64,000 nt of DNA from Cliona cf. orientalis (Eukaryota; Porifera; Demospongiae; Clionaida; Clionaidae). Positions within the stretch are counted from its first letter, which is position 1. Every line of letters starts with the position of its first letter. Made by a program: the position numbers and the translations under genes. This document shows positions 52,801 to 64,000 of the stretch, piece after piece. The stretch spans positions 1,798,001 to 1,862,000 of the forward strand of contig OZ005695.1 in the NCBI GenBank assembly GCA_963930775.1, read 5' to 3'. The notes under the pieces are model-generated. The model was not told the origin of the DNA. It worked only from the letters and a program-made list of their open reading frames with translations, and made no database searches.

Positions 52801-54641
52801 GGACCAGATGTCGGAGATATGGACTTTGACCCCATGATGTCCCTCAATGTCAAAGCCAAGAGCCTATTCAAAGAATTGTTCGAAAGTGCCGATGAGGATA
52901 TTATGAATAAAATCAATGAGCTTGTCAAGAAGATATGTCAAAAAGTAAGAGTATAAAATAATAAGGATAGCTATACATGTACCGATACTTCTTTCACTCC
53001 TCTTGTAGATACTGCCAGATATTAAAGAATATATCAATCAAATAATAGTTTCCAATGATAACGATGAACTGGTGAGTGAAAAAGTATATAAACCCCCCTC
53101 TCTCTTATCCCTCCACTCTTTCTCTCTCTCATTACCTCTCTCTCTGTCTCCCCATCTATCTGTCTCTTTCTTTCCTCCGCTCTCTCTCACTCTATGTTCT
53201 TTGCCATAATACTATATTAATCCTGACTTTAAATTTTCTTAGGTTATTTCTTCACTGTTTGATTACTTGATGGAAAATTTGGTCACTCTTGGAAACAATC
53301 TGTTGCCACCTGTATTTCAAAAGTAGTTATACTAATGTAGTCTATATGAATAGCCATATTATTATTATTATTATTATTTTACTCTAGTATCACTGCAACA
53401 CTGTGGGAGGTTTCAGTAGAGGCAATTGCTGAGGTTGTGAATGACTCACACAAGAGGCATCTCTCTGTGTACACACAACTACGTAGCACTCTCAACTCAC
53501 TGAAGGACTTCTACTACTGTGATGGAGCAGGAGTCAGTGGCACGGTCTTGAATAGTGAAGCATACTCTGTACGTTATCCCATTCATTCTCAATTTCCAAT
53601 AGCTTTGATAAGTATGACTTAGTGGCAATATTAACTTAAAGGTCTATGACTCATAAGCCCTCCTAGCATTACTCTTAGCGGCTTTGAACAGCTGTGAAGG
53701 CCTTGGGGACAAGCAGTGTATGATTTACGTACTCCAAAGGAATTAGTGCATTAATTTTGCATTGAAATTTCACTTGTATGATGTGTTCATGCCTGCTGCA
53801 ATTAAAATTAATGTTGCTCTGCAGTCTCTGAAATCCAAGTTAGACATCCTTGGAATGCCAACAGATCAGCTCATTGTCCTCTTCTACTCTGATTTCCTGG
53901 ATCATCAACAAAAGCAAAGCAAAGCAGAGAAATTTGGCGAACTTCTTGTGAGTGCTGGTTTCATTAAGGCATCATCAGCAATCGAAGTAACTGTGATACA
54001 TGGTGAAAATATGGGTAAGCTTTCTGCGTAATAATTGTGTGCCACAATGTTATGGTGATCAAGTATTATTATTAATTTTTTTTTCTTTAGAAATGATTAG
54101 TGAGCCGTACATCAAACTTAGGCTCTCCTCAGTCTGCCAAGCATCAGACAAACACTGGAAGACAAAATCGGTGAAAGGAATGCAGAAAGCCCCAATCTTT
54201 GATGAAGACATTAAACTGTATGTAGCACCCATAGAGTAAATGAAGTAATGATAGTGACTGTTTCACTATTCGCTTAGGTCTGTAACTGAAGCAGAAATGA
54301 ACTCGGAAGGTTCTTTGGTATTTTTCTACCTTTTAGATAGAAAGTTGAGGAACAGAGTGCCCCACGGAATGTGTGTTCTTGACTGTAAGAAGATCCCACA
54401 ACTAGCTGCTAAATCCAAGTCGTCCATCATGGAGCCCATTGGTCCCGAAAGGAAGAACTTTAGGCTGCCTTTGTTCCGTTTCACTGAAGAGACACCTTGT
54501 CTCAAAGAGCTGGCTATGCGAGCGGATAAGAAGGATTCAGTAGCATCAAACTTTCTGAAAATAAATGAGCTGCTTTTGACTCACCTTCCTCATTTGAATC
54601 CTCACCAAAGGGTCAAACTTGGCACGTTAAGGAAAAACTGA
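44485..54641 (+). CDS. UNC13D/BAIAP3-like exocytosis protein 2, 1201 aa, 26 exons
   Basis: Exons: 44485-44675, 44791-44863, 45384-45470, 45608-45706, 46108-46164, 46423-46447, 46522-46560, 48686-48863, 49126-49170, 49256-49318, 49569-49740, 49924-50096, 50603-50813, 50986-51110, 51183-51330, 51397-51491, 51560-51608, 51674-51795, 51865-52234, 52666-52944, 53009-53071, 53243-53322, 53388-53568, 53825-54014, 54091-54217, 54278-54641; 3606 nt in frame. Same order as gene 1: charged N-terminus (KRRK, YDDLDDLLEKK), AIEVALETSCRV block, first C2 (NPYCRVGILNQK, KPIWNEDLLL), MUN-type region (TMNDHIRLVNFGF, FLLQMATFWQHLDWPVASEA), second C2 (EPYIKLRLSS, HWKTKSVKG). The N-terminus is longer than in genes 1 and 3. 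A GSKxxK-like basic cluster (SKKRKTKSFKG) lies after the first C2 core. Expected to act in regulated secretion at the plasma membrane. Confidence 0.87.
45746..45950. mobile_element. MITE-like element, GGCGG-rich family, copy 2
   Basis: Begins TACCGTATAGCAAATATTGG and ends CTCCGGCTATACGGGATTA, with the same internal TTTAAATTTGGCGG, TATGGGATCxCCATA and GACCGCCAAA blocks as 8720-8946. In an intron of UNC13-like gene 2. Confidence 0.7.
46719..46801. repeat. (CT)n microsatellite
   Basis: About 80 bases of CT repeats in the 2.1-kb intron 46561-48685 of UNC13-like gene 2. The rest of this intron holds a poly-G tract (47672-47700) and a duplicated segment; no gene seen. Confidence 0.95.
47672..47700. 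repeat. Poly-G tract, about 29 bases
   Basis: An uninterrupted G run, then AGGGACAAGG. Possible collapse or expansion in assembly; G-quadruplex capable. Confidence 0.9.
48181..48344. repeat. Tandem duplication, 2 x 82 bp
   Basis: Two adjacent copies beginning TGCGTCCTTxATTGCACTCT and ending near TAGCTATC, differing at several scattered bases. Intronic in UNC13-like gene 2, about 340 bases before the first C2 exon. Confidence 0.85.
52425..52601. mobile_element. MITE-like element with TAGTGTCCC ends
   Basis: TAGTGTCCCTGGGTAAGCAC on the left is mirrored by GTGGGCACTTGCCCGGGACACTA on the right, with GGGCTTACCCGGG inside. It sits in the intron between exons 52234 and 52666 of UNC13-like gene 2. 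Confidence 0.65.
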
Positions 54642-55229
54642 GCAACCAATAATTTTCATTATAGCAAGGATATTATGTTGTTGTCAGTTGAGTTTTTGTA
54701 TTGCATTATTGTAGTTGTACCTTTTGGAGTCAGTGTTGTAGAATGAGTTATCCGCCATGGTTATGATTATTATTATGCTATCATAATGACTAATAATTAA
54801 TAATTATAATTATTATTATCTATCTCATTTAGCATTGCTGTTATTATTTCCAAAGTCTAAGACATCTGGTGGAGAATCGGGTTATACCAGCCAGGAGAGC
54901 ATAAGATTTGAAAATTAATGTAATGTGCTTACGTGGGTGTGTTGTGCATCTGCATGTTTACTATGATTTATAGCAAATGGAGATGCCATAATCAGCTGTG
55001 AGCATTAATTTAATGTAATTGGCATGTGATATGATACACATGCCAGATCCCTTTTGGTTGATCATGTGCACGTGCCACGATAGCCAGGCCAGGTTCACAT
55101 GCAGCCATCGATCCTTCATAAAACACTGAAACCCACTTAAGCCAGCCAGCTACAATTAGGCTGCAGTGGGAAGTATATATCGTAACTGACACAGTAGGTA
55201 GCAATTATTGTGTGGAGAGAGCTATAGTG
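54642..55229. other. Spacer between UNC13-like genes 2 and 3
   Basis: AT-rich sequence with ATTATT repeats near 54760-54830. It must contain the gene 2 3' UTR and gene 3 promoter. No GCGCATGCGC palindrome is present here, in contrast to gene 1. Confidence 0.45.
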
Positions 55230-58200
55230 ATGGCCACCAATAGTCTGCCTCCACTTTATGAAGACCTCCATAGGAGCATGAACACCAGCAAGTATTGGCA
55301 GGAGCAGTTTCGGAGGAGAAAAACAATCGACAAGGAAATTTCAGAACATGTTCAGAGAAGAAGAAAGTAAGAGTGAAATGAACCATGATTCATTACTAGC
55401 TGCTAGTGGGTGCTTGCATGTTCTAGCTAGTTACTGGTGGCATATTCAAACTATGATGGTTTGTGTGACTGTGTGTTTTAGGCTCTATGATGATCTAAAT
55501 GATTTTCTGGAGACAAAGGAACGAGTGATCTCTATCACACGGATTATGTCAATGGTAAGACTGTCAAATCATAACTGTAGTATTGATGGCAGGTTTGCAT
55601 GGATGAGGATATGTTTATTATTCTAGAGAGACAGTCATAATAATATCTTGCTTGCTCAATATGAATATTGCAGAGAAAACGATTCAGTGCTAATGTCACT
55701 GATGATGATAAATCAAAATTAGACCTTGCAACTCCTAAACTGTTCATCAGACCAAAGCAGGTACAAATTTATTATTATTTCAACGGCCTCATGCACATTA
55801 AATTTTATTGTTATGTCTTACAGGTGGAAGAAGCTATTGAGATTGCCTTGGAAACCAGTTGCAGGGTTCATGGTTCACAAGAAGGAGTGACAAAGAAAGA
55901 AATTTTGCAATTTGTGAAGAAGGTTTTCAATCTTACGGAGAAGCAGGTGGATGAGGCTGAAGAAAAATCAAGCCAGCAGGTGATTTGCATTTCTAGCTAC
56001 CTGAGTCAATTATCTTGGAATTGAATTCCCATTTTTTTTAATCTTTCAGCCGACTAAATTGCAGCTGATATGCAAAGGTTAGTGAATTAGCCATGTTGAG
56101 TGATAGCTAATTATGATAAATCTTTCCTCCTGAAGTGATCAAGGCCACTGGTCTGAAACCTAAACCAGGAAATGGTAAGTATGATATTGTGTATTATACA
56201 CCAGTGGCGTAGGAAGATGTTTTTTAACAGGGGGGCTGAAAGTAAGCAGGTGAAGACTCGCTTTACGCGCACATAGCGCGCGAAAGCTAGGGGGGTCTGG
56301 GGGCATGCTCCCCCAGGAAAATTTTGGAGTTTTAGACCTTCTGAGAGCTTTTCTAGTGCATTTTCAAGGACATTCTGGACTCTTAGCTTGTCACATGTGA
56401 ACACAGATCAGTAGTGACTAATGATCTGTGTTCACATGTGACAATTATTGATATCTACACACCGTGGGGCTAAAATAAATGGATACAGTGAATAGGAAAA
56501 AAAATACCATCTCATTGTAGCTTTACAATTCCAGGAGAGGGAGCAGTATAATACAATTTAAGCCTGGATGAGAGTGTACACTGGCGTAAGAACCAGGGGG
56601 GCTGTGGGGGCAATTGCCCCCCCAGTCATAAGATTGGGGGGGGGGGGGGGGGCAGAGCCCCTCTGATTTTTAGACGGCTGTACAAGCCAGGGGGTGGGGC
56701 TCACCCTCCGAGGTTTGCACTTCTTTTTCATCTGTTGCCACAATCAGGGTTGAGTTATTCATGATTGTGGTCATGACTGTCCTAGCTATACTCTTACCTT
56801 CCCACATATCGGGCATGCAATTGTTTACCCACACTAATGCTAGGGGTTGATCGTTAACTAGCCTATAAATGGGAAAGTGGGATACGCTATGGCTATGGGT
56901 AGGAGGTGTATCCTGTGTATGCTAGTCTGGCCCTTAGGCAGTCACGTACTTTCAATACAACATGCTATGCATGATGCTGATAATAATAATTATAGAAATT
57001 CTGAATCGAACATACGGTGCCATGTGTGAGCACTTCCACACCTGACTAGTAGTCTTCCGGTAGAGGTAACCAAATCATCTCGCTTGAGCATCCGGCTGTC
57101 ATTATATCATCAGCTGTCCCAGACTGTGTACCAACAACTTCCATCAGTACCTCTAATTAATCCGACTGCCTTCCAAGAATCTACGTGTAGCAGGAATGGT
57201 TTCCATGGTTACCTGTGGTATATTTGGTAAGTGTGCAGGCAGTTCTGCAGCGTACTGCGTCACACAAATCCTTATAGCTGCCACATATTCCCTTCTAGTA
57301 TTACCAGCATTCTAATGGTATAGCATTGCAGCCCGAAACTTTGTATAATTATCTCTTTGGTACATCCTTGGGTACACACACAACAAATATAGTTCTTTTT
57401 GTTGGCACAGATTGTTATCGGGATTTCTCAAGTGTGCCAACATCTTAGGCAGCTATTTATGCACTTGAGTGATTATTTTTAGTACGTAGTGTTTGACTGC
57501 ATGCATGAGCGTATACTGCTACTTGTTTTAACAACTTTCAAGTATTTGGAACCATTGGATAGGTTATTTCCTACTGAGATAAGTAGGGGGTTGATTATTA
57601 ATTATTATGATTACTGATGCCACGTAAATTTTGGCAGTCTTATTGTTATGGTGTATCTGTGAATTAACAGCTCAGCAGAGAAACCCTTTCTGTCGTATTG
57701 GGATTCTGAACCAGAAGCACTATCACCCTGGCTCAGAGTTCAAGACGATGTCAAAGTGGCAGAAAAGCGGAGATGTCACTGAAATTGCAACCACAACGTT
57801 CAAGACATCCACATTGGAACCAGTATGGAATGAAGATATTCAACTGTAAATAATTATTACTGATGGTAACATAATAAACTGTATGAATATTTTCCTAATT
57901 TTCTGCAGTGCTTTTGTGGGTAATGTAGAAGAAGATGTGGTGGTTGTAGAAGTGTGGTAAGTAGATCATTAGTGGTATTTTCATAAGGGTGTTATCTCAT
58001 TGCTTCATCAGGGATCAACCTTCAGAGGAAGCTGCCAAAAAGAAGCTTAAGAACAAGCTACTAAAAGGACTAACGTATGTGTAGCTCCCCCCCCCCCTGC
58101 ATGCCCCCCCCCCCCCCCCCCCCCAATCCCCGCCAGTCAGCGACTCTGCATTCCTGCATTCATATGCATGGAATATATATGATCATTGATATGCTTTAAC

Positions 58201-61200
58201 TTATAATTATACAGGCCTCCCGACAAGGAGGATTTCTTAGGCTGGATGTTTCACCCGCTCATTCTTGTGCCCATTGCTGGGACCGAGCTGAAAGTCACTC
58301 TGATGTCTAAGGGCAAGAAACCTCTAAATGGGTTCATCACTCTCTTTCTAAGCATCCAAGCCGACATCGACAATAAATTATTGGAGGTACAATGACGCAC
58401 TCTAATTTTAAAATAATAATGCACTGTCTGGCCCATGGCTTGGGCTTCTTGGCGTGTTAATAGTATCTTCCCTCGTGTACATGTAGACTCGCCTTGATGA
58501 GCATCATCTTCTTACTCGAGCGCTGATAAATGAATTGAGCAGGACTGAGGATGGGGGACGAGATCCAGACTGGAATGGAGAACTTTGTTCATACTCGGAA
58601 AAGCTACTCAAGTATCATGGAGCAATGAACAGGCTCAATAAGCTACATATGGCCTGCATGTAAGAAAAATGATACATGCCTCGGAGTATAAGTCACTTTA
58701 ATATTAAATTTTAGACGTTTTTCTGAGCTATGGAAGTATCACCAGTTCAGTGCTGTTGTCAATATGAAAACATTCACTGGTGTGATCAAGAGAGTAAAGA
58801 AGTTTCAGTTTCTCTTCCCACTTACGTTGAGCTCTGGTGCATCTCCTGACGTGGATTCTTTGCTTGATTCTCCTCTGTCTAGTCTCCATTCCAGTCCATC
58901 ACTCAGCCTCAGTCTGACTCGAAGGTCTCTAGAGCCAGAACTAGATACACGATGGGTTAGTCGTACTAGCTGTTATTAGTCACAACCAATTAATTTTGTT
59001 ACTTTAATTTCATCTTCAGGTGGACCAGCTATTCTCTGAGTTACAAATGCTGGAATCCGAACTTATGACAACAATGAATGATCACATTCGTCTCGTAAAT
59101 TTTGAGTTTGACGGGGACTTAGAAAAACTCAACCCATACTTAAGGTATGATTTCAGGATCGCACCATTACTACTGGTATTATGCTGCCTATTATTATCTT
59201 CCTCATAGTGCACTACTTGAGCTGTACACATTCAAGGCTTATGTGAATCAGATGAATCCACCAAAGGAACTCGGTAGACTGCTAGAGAAATGCATAGAAA
59301 TGTCAGTGGACAGCTGGTTCTCTCTGCTCAAGAGAACAGTCATGCCTACTGGTGGGGTAAGACAGTCACTGTGGATGAACAAAATAATATAATAGTTATG
59401 GCTATTTCATGTTGATATTATTGATGCAGACTGAGCCAAGAGAATTGAGAGATTTATGCATCTACATTCTTTCATGGAGTGAAAGAGTTCTAAATGAGCT
59501 CAATCTGCATCCCACTTTCACACAGTGTGTTTAAGAGAAACTACACCGAGATGCATTAATTGTTTTCCTTTTCTATAGAGCTGGAATTGATTATTTCACA
59601 CTCTACATAATGTTTTTAGACGAAAAGGTATACGTAGATGACATTAGTTGTAATCATCTAACTAATTCATTTCTGAATTTCTCTCGCACAGCTCAGTGAG
59701 GAAGTCCAGAAAGTGCTAAAAGATTACAGAAGGAAGAGACCGGACACAATCACATTTGAAATCTACACAACATTCCAACAGCTAGTTCAATTATCAGAAA
59801 ATGCACAGAAAGAGTAGGTGTATACATTTACACTTAATCTCCTTAATCTTTCTGATATTAATCATTAACTTTCTTCTAACGCTTCTTTACTTCAACAGCA
59901 TACACTTGAAGCTCAATATCCTCAACTTCCACAAGTGGTTTCATGGTTTTGTTCCCGGGTGGATCAATGTAGCCACGGAGAAATGTGAATCTCACATCAG
60001 ACAAGCTATTGAACTCGACGAGATCGTCAAAATCACAGAAGAATTGAAACTCTCCTCATCCGCTGTAGATACAAATGGATTTCTATTACAGATGGCAACC
60101 TTTTGGCATCACTTAGATTGGCCTATGGCTTTTGAAGCCTATGCTTATGTGATATCCTTGGTCGAGAAGATATGTAACTGTGCCAACCTCTACATTGGAG
60201 AGCTGTTTGCTAGTCTGAGCCCTGAAGACTTGCGTGACGATCAGGGAAGATTCAAAGCTTCTGAAAGAGTAAGCCAGCCATGAAATTGACTCAGTTACCT
60301 CTAAGAAATATGTATAATATTATTATTACCATAGTACATGCACGCATGCTGCACATTAATTTGGCTATATCTTTTTTTTACCTTATCACTCATGTAGCTT
60401 TGCTTGGTTTTGAATAACATGTTTCATGTTCGGGAGCACCTGACTGAACTGCCAGAGCACATGAAGCTGAAGGAACTCTACAGCTGGCTTCGAGAGGAAG
60501 ACCTGAAACGATACCTGCTGGTTGAAGATGGAGGTCCAAAAGTGAGTGAAATGGACACAGATCCTCTGATGAGCTTTGATGTGAAAGCTAGAAACCTGCT
60601 GACTGAATTGCATTCCAATGCTGATGAAGATATCATGAAGAAAATTAGTGATGTTGTCAAGAAAGTATGTCAAAATGTAAGCAAATCTCTATAGCACTAC
60701 TGAATGTCTATATGATTAGTTAGTGAATTTTTTTTTCCTCAGATTCTTCCAGATATTCAAACTCTTATCTATGTGATAGTGAACAGTAACCCCACAGATA
60801 ATGAAGATATGGTATGTCTATTGCCAGTTAAAGTGATAAAATTTAATAGATAGCTATCTGATCTCTCATTAATTTATTATACAATCAACGTCATGTATTT
60901 TGTAGATTATAGCACCACTATTTGACTACTTAACTCAAAATCTGATCATTCTTGGAGGAAACCTTCTACCACCAGCCTTTGGGAGGTAAACAGGATACCC
61001 CTAGTAATTACTAAAACTTGATTTATGATCTACAATGCCATACGGTATTACCAGCATCACCACAACGCTATGGGAAGTCACTGTTGAAGCAATTGATCAG
61101 ATCACGGAACTTTCTCGTCAAAAATCTCAACATGTACGCTTAAGGTTGTTCAACACTCTCAAGGCACTGAGGGAGTTTTACTACTGTGATGGAGCTGGAG

Positions 61201-62181
61201 TCAATGGAACAGCCTTGGACACTCAAGCATACTTTGTAAGTTGATATAGTTTAATCATGATCTGGGTAATCATATCATCTTGCTATCTCTCTCTCACTCT
61301 CTCTCTCCCTCTCCACAGTGTCTTGTATCCAAATTAGGCATCCTTGCAATGACAACAGACCAGCTCATTCTTCGTTTCTACTATGATCTGATGACCTGTC
61401 AGCAGGAGGAGACGAGGGGGGAGAGGAAGTTCGAACTGGTGGTCAGCGTTGGCTACATTAAAGAAAAATCTACTGTTGAAGTGACAGTAATACATGGCGA
61501 AAATATGGGTGGGCTAAATTACTGTTGCTTCTATTAGATAGCTACGCATTGTGTCACGGTAATAAATTATTATACAGAACTGATCCACGAGCCATATATC
61601 AAGCTGAGACTCTCTTCAGCCTGCAAGGCATCATACAAACACTGGAAAACAAAGCCAGTGAAGGGAATGCAGAAAGCACCCCTATTCAACGAGGATATTC
61701 AACTGTAAGCAACTAATGAAATTATCTAAATTATGTTAACTTTTGCCATCATGTATATTATACATGTAGGCCAGTGCCTGAAGAGGAAATGAATTTTGAA
61801 GGATCCCTTGTGCTATTTTATCTACTTGATAAGAGATTAAAGAGCAGAATCCCCTTTGGAGTGTGTGCCATTTCTTGCAAGAAGATTCCCCGTCTCTCTG
61901 CCTCATCCAAATCTTCTCTGATTGACCCCACAGCTCCACAGAGAAAGACATTCCGATTACCAATGTTCCGTTTCAACACAGAAACTCCGGCTCTCGCTGA
62001 GCTGATGGAAAGAGCTAATAATTTCAGAGACGGAATGGCAGTGAACTTTTTGAAAGTCAACCAGTTGCTTCTCAGTCACATTCCCCACTCACCTAACTAT
62101 CAACCCCTCAAGGATAAAATTGGTAGCATGATTTATGGAAAACTTGAGCTAATGCTACGGCGAAACAGTACTACAAGCTAA
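55230..62181 (+). CDS. UNC13D/BAIAP3-like exocytosis protein 3, 1212 aa, 25 exons
   Basis: Exons: 55230-55366, 55482-55554, 55674-55760, 55824-55979, 56050-56077, 56136-56174, 57671-57845, 57909-57956, 58012-58074, 58215-58386, 58487-58659, 58715-58955, 59020-59144, 59209-59356, 59430-59524, 59579-59627, 59692-59813, 59899-60268, 60398-60676, 60743-60811, 60906-60985, 61055-61235, 61319-61508, 61578-61704, 61770-62181; 3639 nt in frame. Domains as in genes 1 and 2: first C2 (NPFCRIGILNQK, EPVWNEDIQL), MUN-type helices (TMNDHIRLVNFEFDG, NFHKWFHGFVPGW, FWHHLDWPMA), second C2 (EPYIKLRLSS, HWKTKPVKG). Exon 55824-55979 spans two exons that genes 1 and 2 keep separate. The C-terminus is extended by ~16 residues. 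The start ATGGCCACCAATAG resembles gene 1 rather than gene 2. Confidence 0.87.
56200..56660. mobile_element. Transposon-relic region with a 23-bp inverted repeat
   Basis: Two GTGGCGTAGGAAG / CTGGCGTAAGAACC starts, each followed by GGGGGGCTG and a GGGGGC...GCCCCC hairpin, typical of decayed DNA-transposon ends. A perfect 23-bp inverted repeat (56388-56410 with 56422-56444; TTGTCACATGTGAACACAGA...) lies between, and a poly-G run at 56636-56652. In the 1.5-kb intron 56175-57670 of gene 3; nothing coding seen. Confidence 0.55.
58087..58125. repeat. Poly-C tract in an intron of UNC13-like gene 3
   Basis: C runs interrupted only by TGCATG, inside the short intron 58075-58214. Confidence 0.85.
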
Positions 62182-62436
62182 TCATTATTATTTTTACAAT
62201 TATGTCAAATCTATGGTCAGATTCAGATTAATGATGTTGTGTATGTTCAGCCAATCATGCATGTAGTAGAATCTCAGACTAGTGCATGCTAGTGGGTAGT
62301 CTGGCCTCTCCATATTACATGAGATTAGGAAAGAGGAGTGTGCTGGGGGGAGGGTCCAGTTTGCTGAAACCACATCCTTGGGCGTGGCCTAGTGAAGTCA
62401 CAGTACTACAGTCAGCACTGACTCATCAGCGAGGTC
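62182..62436. other. Spacer between UNC13-like gene 3 and the HSD17B12-like gene
   Basis: Only 255 bases, holding the 3' UTR of the former and promoter of the latter on the same strand. No distinct element recognised. Confidence 0.45.
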
Positions 62437-64000
62437 ATGGAGCTAGTGGAGCGGACTAAGCCGTATCTTCCTCATATAAGGTAAGTTTCTAGCTTGTTAT
62501 ATCGTATTAACAGGGCTCAGAATCACTCAGAATATTTCAAACCGGTGCATGCCAGAATGATGTAGTACTAGAAGGGGGAGGAGTAGATATTATGGCTTCA
62601 TCACAGTAGTAGATTTCTCTGTATCTTTGTAAAAACGTATTACTTGAAGTCCTGGGGTCCAATTTTGGATTTGAGTTTAAAAAACAATCCTAGCATTTGA
62701 AGATCGAAAAATACAGTCTTGAGAGCAACCTTTGCCCACTATATGACCTGTGGACTCTCATATTTAATTAATATGATCTATTGTATTTGTACAGGAATGC
62801 GTTGGCCTTACTTGGAGCTGGCTATGTTCTCAAGCGTGTTTTGCAAGAGAGCTATATCCTTGCCAGTGGCATGCGTGCCTACTTCATGGCTCCAAGAGGC
62901 CTTGCCAGACTGAACCTGAGGAAGTATGGACAGTGGGCAGGTATTAAAAGATTCACACGGGATTTGATGCCATTAACAACTCTTAATTGCCAACTGCAGT
63001 TGTAACTGGAGCTTCAGAAGGAATTGGAAGAGGTTATGCCCTTGAGGTGAGTCTGATCAGTATAGTTTAAAGTTCACCCTGTTTAATGGAGTATTAGATT
63101 TTTATACTATTCACATGCATGGCATTGTGCAATGGTACTATTAAATTTGAATAGTGTTTGTGAGAATTCAAACTCTGATTGATTAATATGACAATGTCAT
63201 AGTGATATATCATTAATTTTGTCGAATATCTAGAGCACATGATGTTAACTGCATGCAACACTCGCACATAATTCACATGTACAGCTGGCAAGGCAAGGTC
63301 TAGATGTGGTCATAATGAGCCGCTCACAAGAAAAGCTCCAAGCGGTTGCTGACGAAATAAGTACGTAAATTTATAGTATCACGAGGAGGCTAACTGCCGC
63401 TATGATGTGTTAAATTACATACTCCCTCTTTATACTATGTTCAGGGAATCTATACAATCGCAAGGTGTTAATTATTCCAGTGGACTTTACCAATGGTCAA
63501 CCGGTGTATGAAAATATTGCCAAGCAACTAGCAGGTCTTGACATAGGCATACTTGGTATGTGGTGTAAGGTATTAGTAGTAATATTTTGTATCTACATGT
63601 AGCTGTACAGGTAGACAGATGACACTGTACTTGAACCATGCTTGGAGATACTAAGTTTTTTGATAGCTAATTAGTATTCCTGAGTATAGCTTAATAATTT
63701 TTGACATTAATTTTTTGTTGTCCTGTCGAATGCAGTTAACAACGTTGGTCTGAGCTACCTTCATCCAGACTACTTCTTAGAGGTACCAGAAATGGTTAGT
63801 ATTGTGAGAATATATACATCTATTACTGGTTAGTAACTCTTCTTTGTTTTCAGAGACACCGAAATATCATAGAGCTCAACTGTCAAGTTATGGTGCAGGT
63901 AATCATTTCAAATTGACCAACAGACTATCATCTATTGTCACGTCAATTATGTTCATGCTTCATAATAGATGACGTATTTGCTGCTACCACGAATGGTGGA
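62437..64000 (+). CDS. 17-beta-hydroxysteroid dehydrogenase 12/3-ketoacyl-CoA reductase-like (5' part, runs off the window)
   Basis: Short-chain dehydrogenase of the HSD17B12/HSD17B3/KAR group, which reduces 3-ketoacyl-CoA in very-long-chain fatty acid elongation, or steroids, in the ER. Exons 62437-62480, 62795-62940, 63000-63046, 63285-63360, 63445-63555, 63736-63794, 63854-63898, 63969-64000+. The cofactor site VTGASEGIGRGYA, the LDVVIMSRSQEKL strand, VDFTNG and the NNVG motif are present in family order. An N-terminal hydrophobic stretch (ALALLGAGYVL) would anchor it in the ER. The catalytic Tyr-x-x-x-Lys region lies beyond the window. Which of the B3/B12 paralogues it is cannot be settled from this part. 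Confidence 0.88.

Overview
This is animal nuclear DNA: spliced genes with mostly short GT-AG introns, an initiator tRNA, animal-type proteins (RPP21, COX10, DNA ligase 1, UNC13/BAIAP3-like, 17-beta-HSD12-like) and many short inverted-repeat transposon relics. The compact introns, frequent TACATGTA runs and large Ig/FN3 receptor genes fit a demosponge such as an Amphimedon-like species. The sequence alone does not prove the species, so that is an inference. Exon joins below were read by eye; every listed coding chain closes in frame except the Ig gene at 18841-22502.

Layout. 535-2467 (-) is RNase P subunit RPP21. It lies head to head with COX10 (2740-4489, +) across a 272-bp shared promoter. 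4973-16015 (-) is a 22-exon LIG1 gene that acts as host: one intron holds an intronless POT/SLC15-like transporter (6370-8226, -), another a four-membrane-segment protein gene (10310-11493, +), and another an initiator tRNA-Met (14282-14353, +).

16309-34125 (-) is a tandem array of four paralogous Ig-type receptors, called IgA to IgD here. They are built from symmetrical phase-1 exons: signal peptide, 1 to 10 Ig-like modules, FN3 (not in IgA), a membrane segment, and a tail with tyrosine motifs and, in C and D, a C-terminal PDZ ligand. Between the genes lie decayed copies of the LIG1 5' end (promoter, exon 1, exon 5, initiator tRNA) and remnants of Ig tail exons. One spacer also has a copy of the UNC13-like promoter and start codon fused to the tRNA/LIG1 fragment. 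The array therefore grew by tandem duplication of a block reaching from LIG1 to the first UNC13-like gene. IgC and IgD look intact, IgA is a miniature that has lost most tail tyrosines, and IgB carries a 4-bp frameshift and an early stop.

34640-62181 (+) holds three tandem UNC13D/BAIAP3-like exocytosis genes (1166, 1201 and 1212 aa) with nearly identical exon structure. 62437 to the window end (+) is the 5' part of a 17-beta-hydroxysteroid/3-ketoacyl-CoA reductase gene (HSD17B12/B3-like).

The most interesting unit is the Ig receptor array: a lineage-specific family with modular exons, signalling tails, a decoy-like member and a traceable birth mechanism. It is a reasonable candidate for a self/non-self recognition or adhesion locus, but function is inferred from architecture only.
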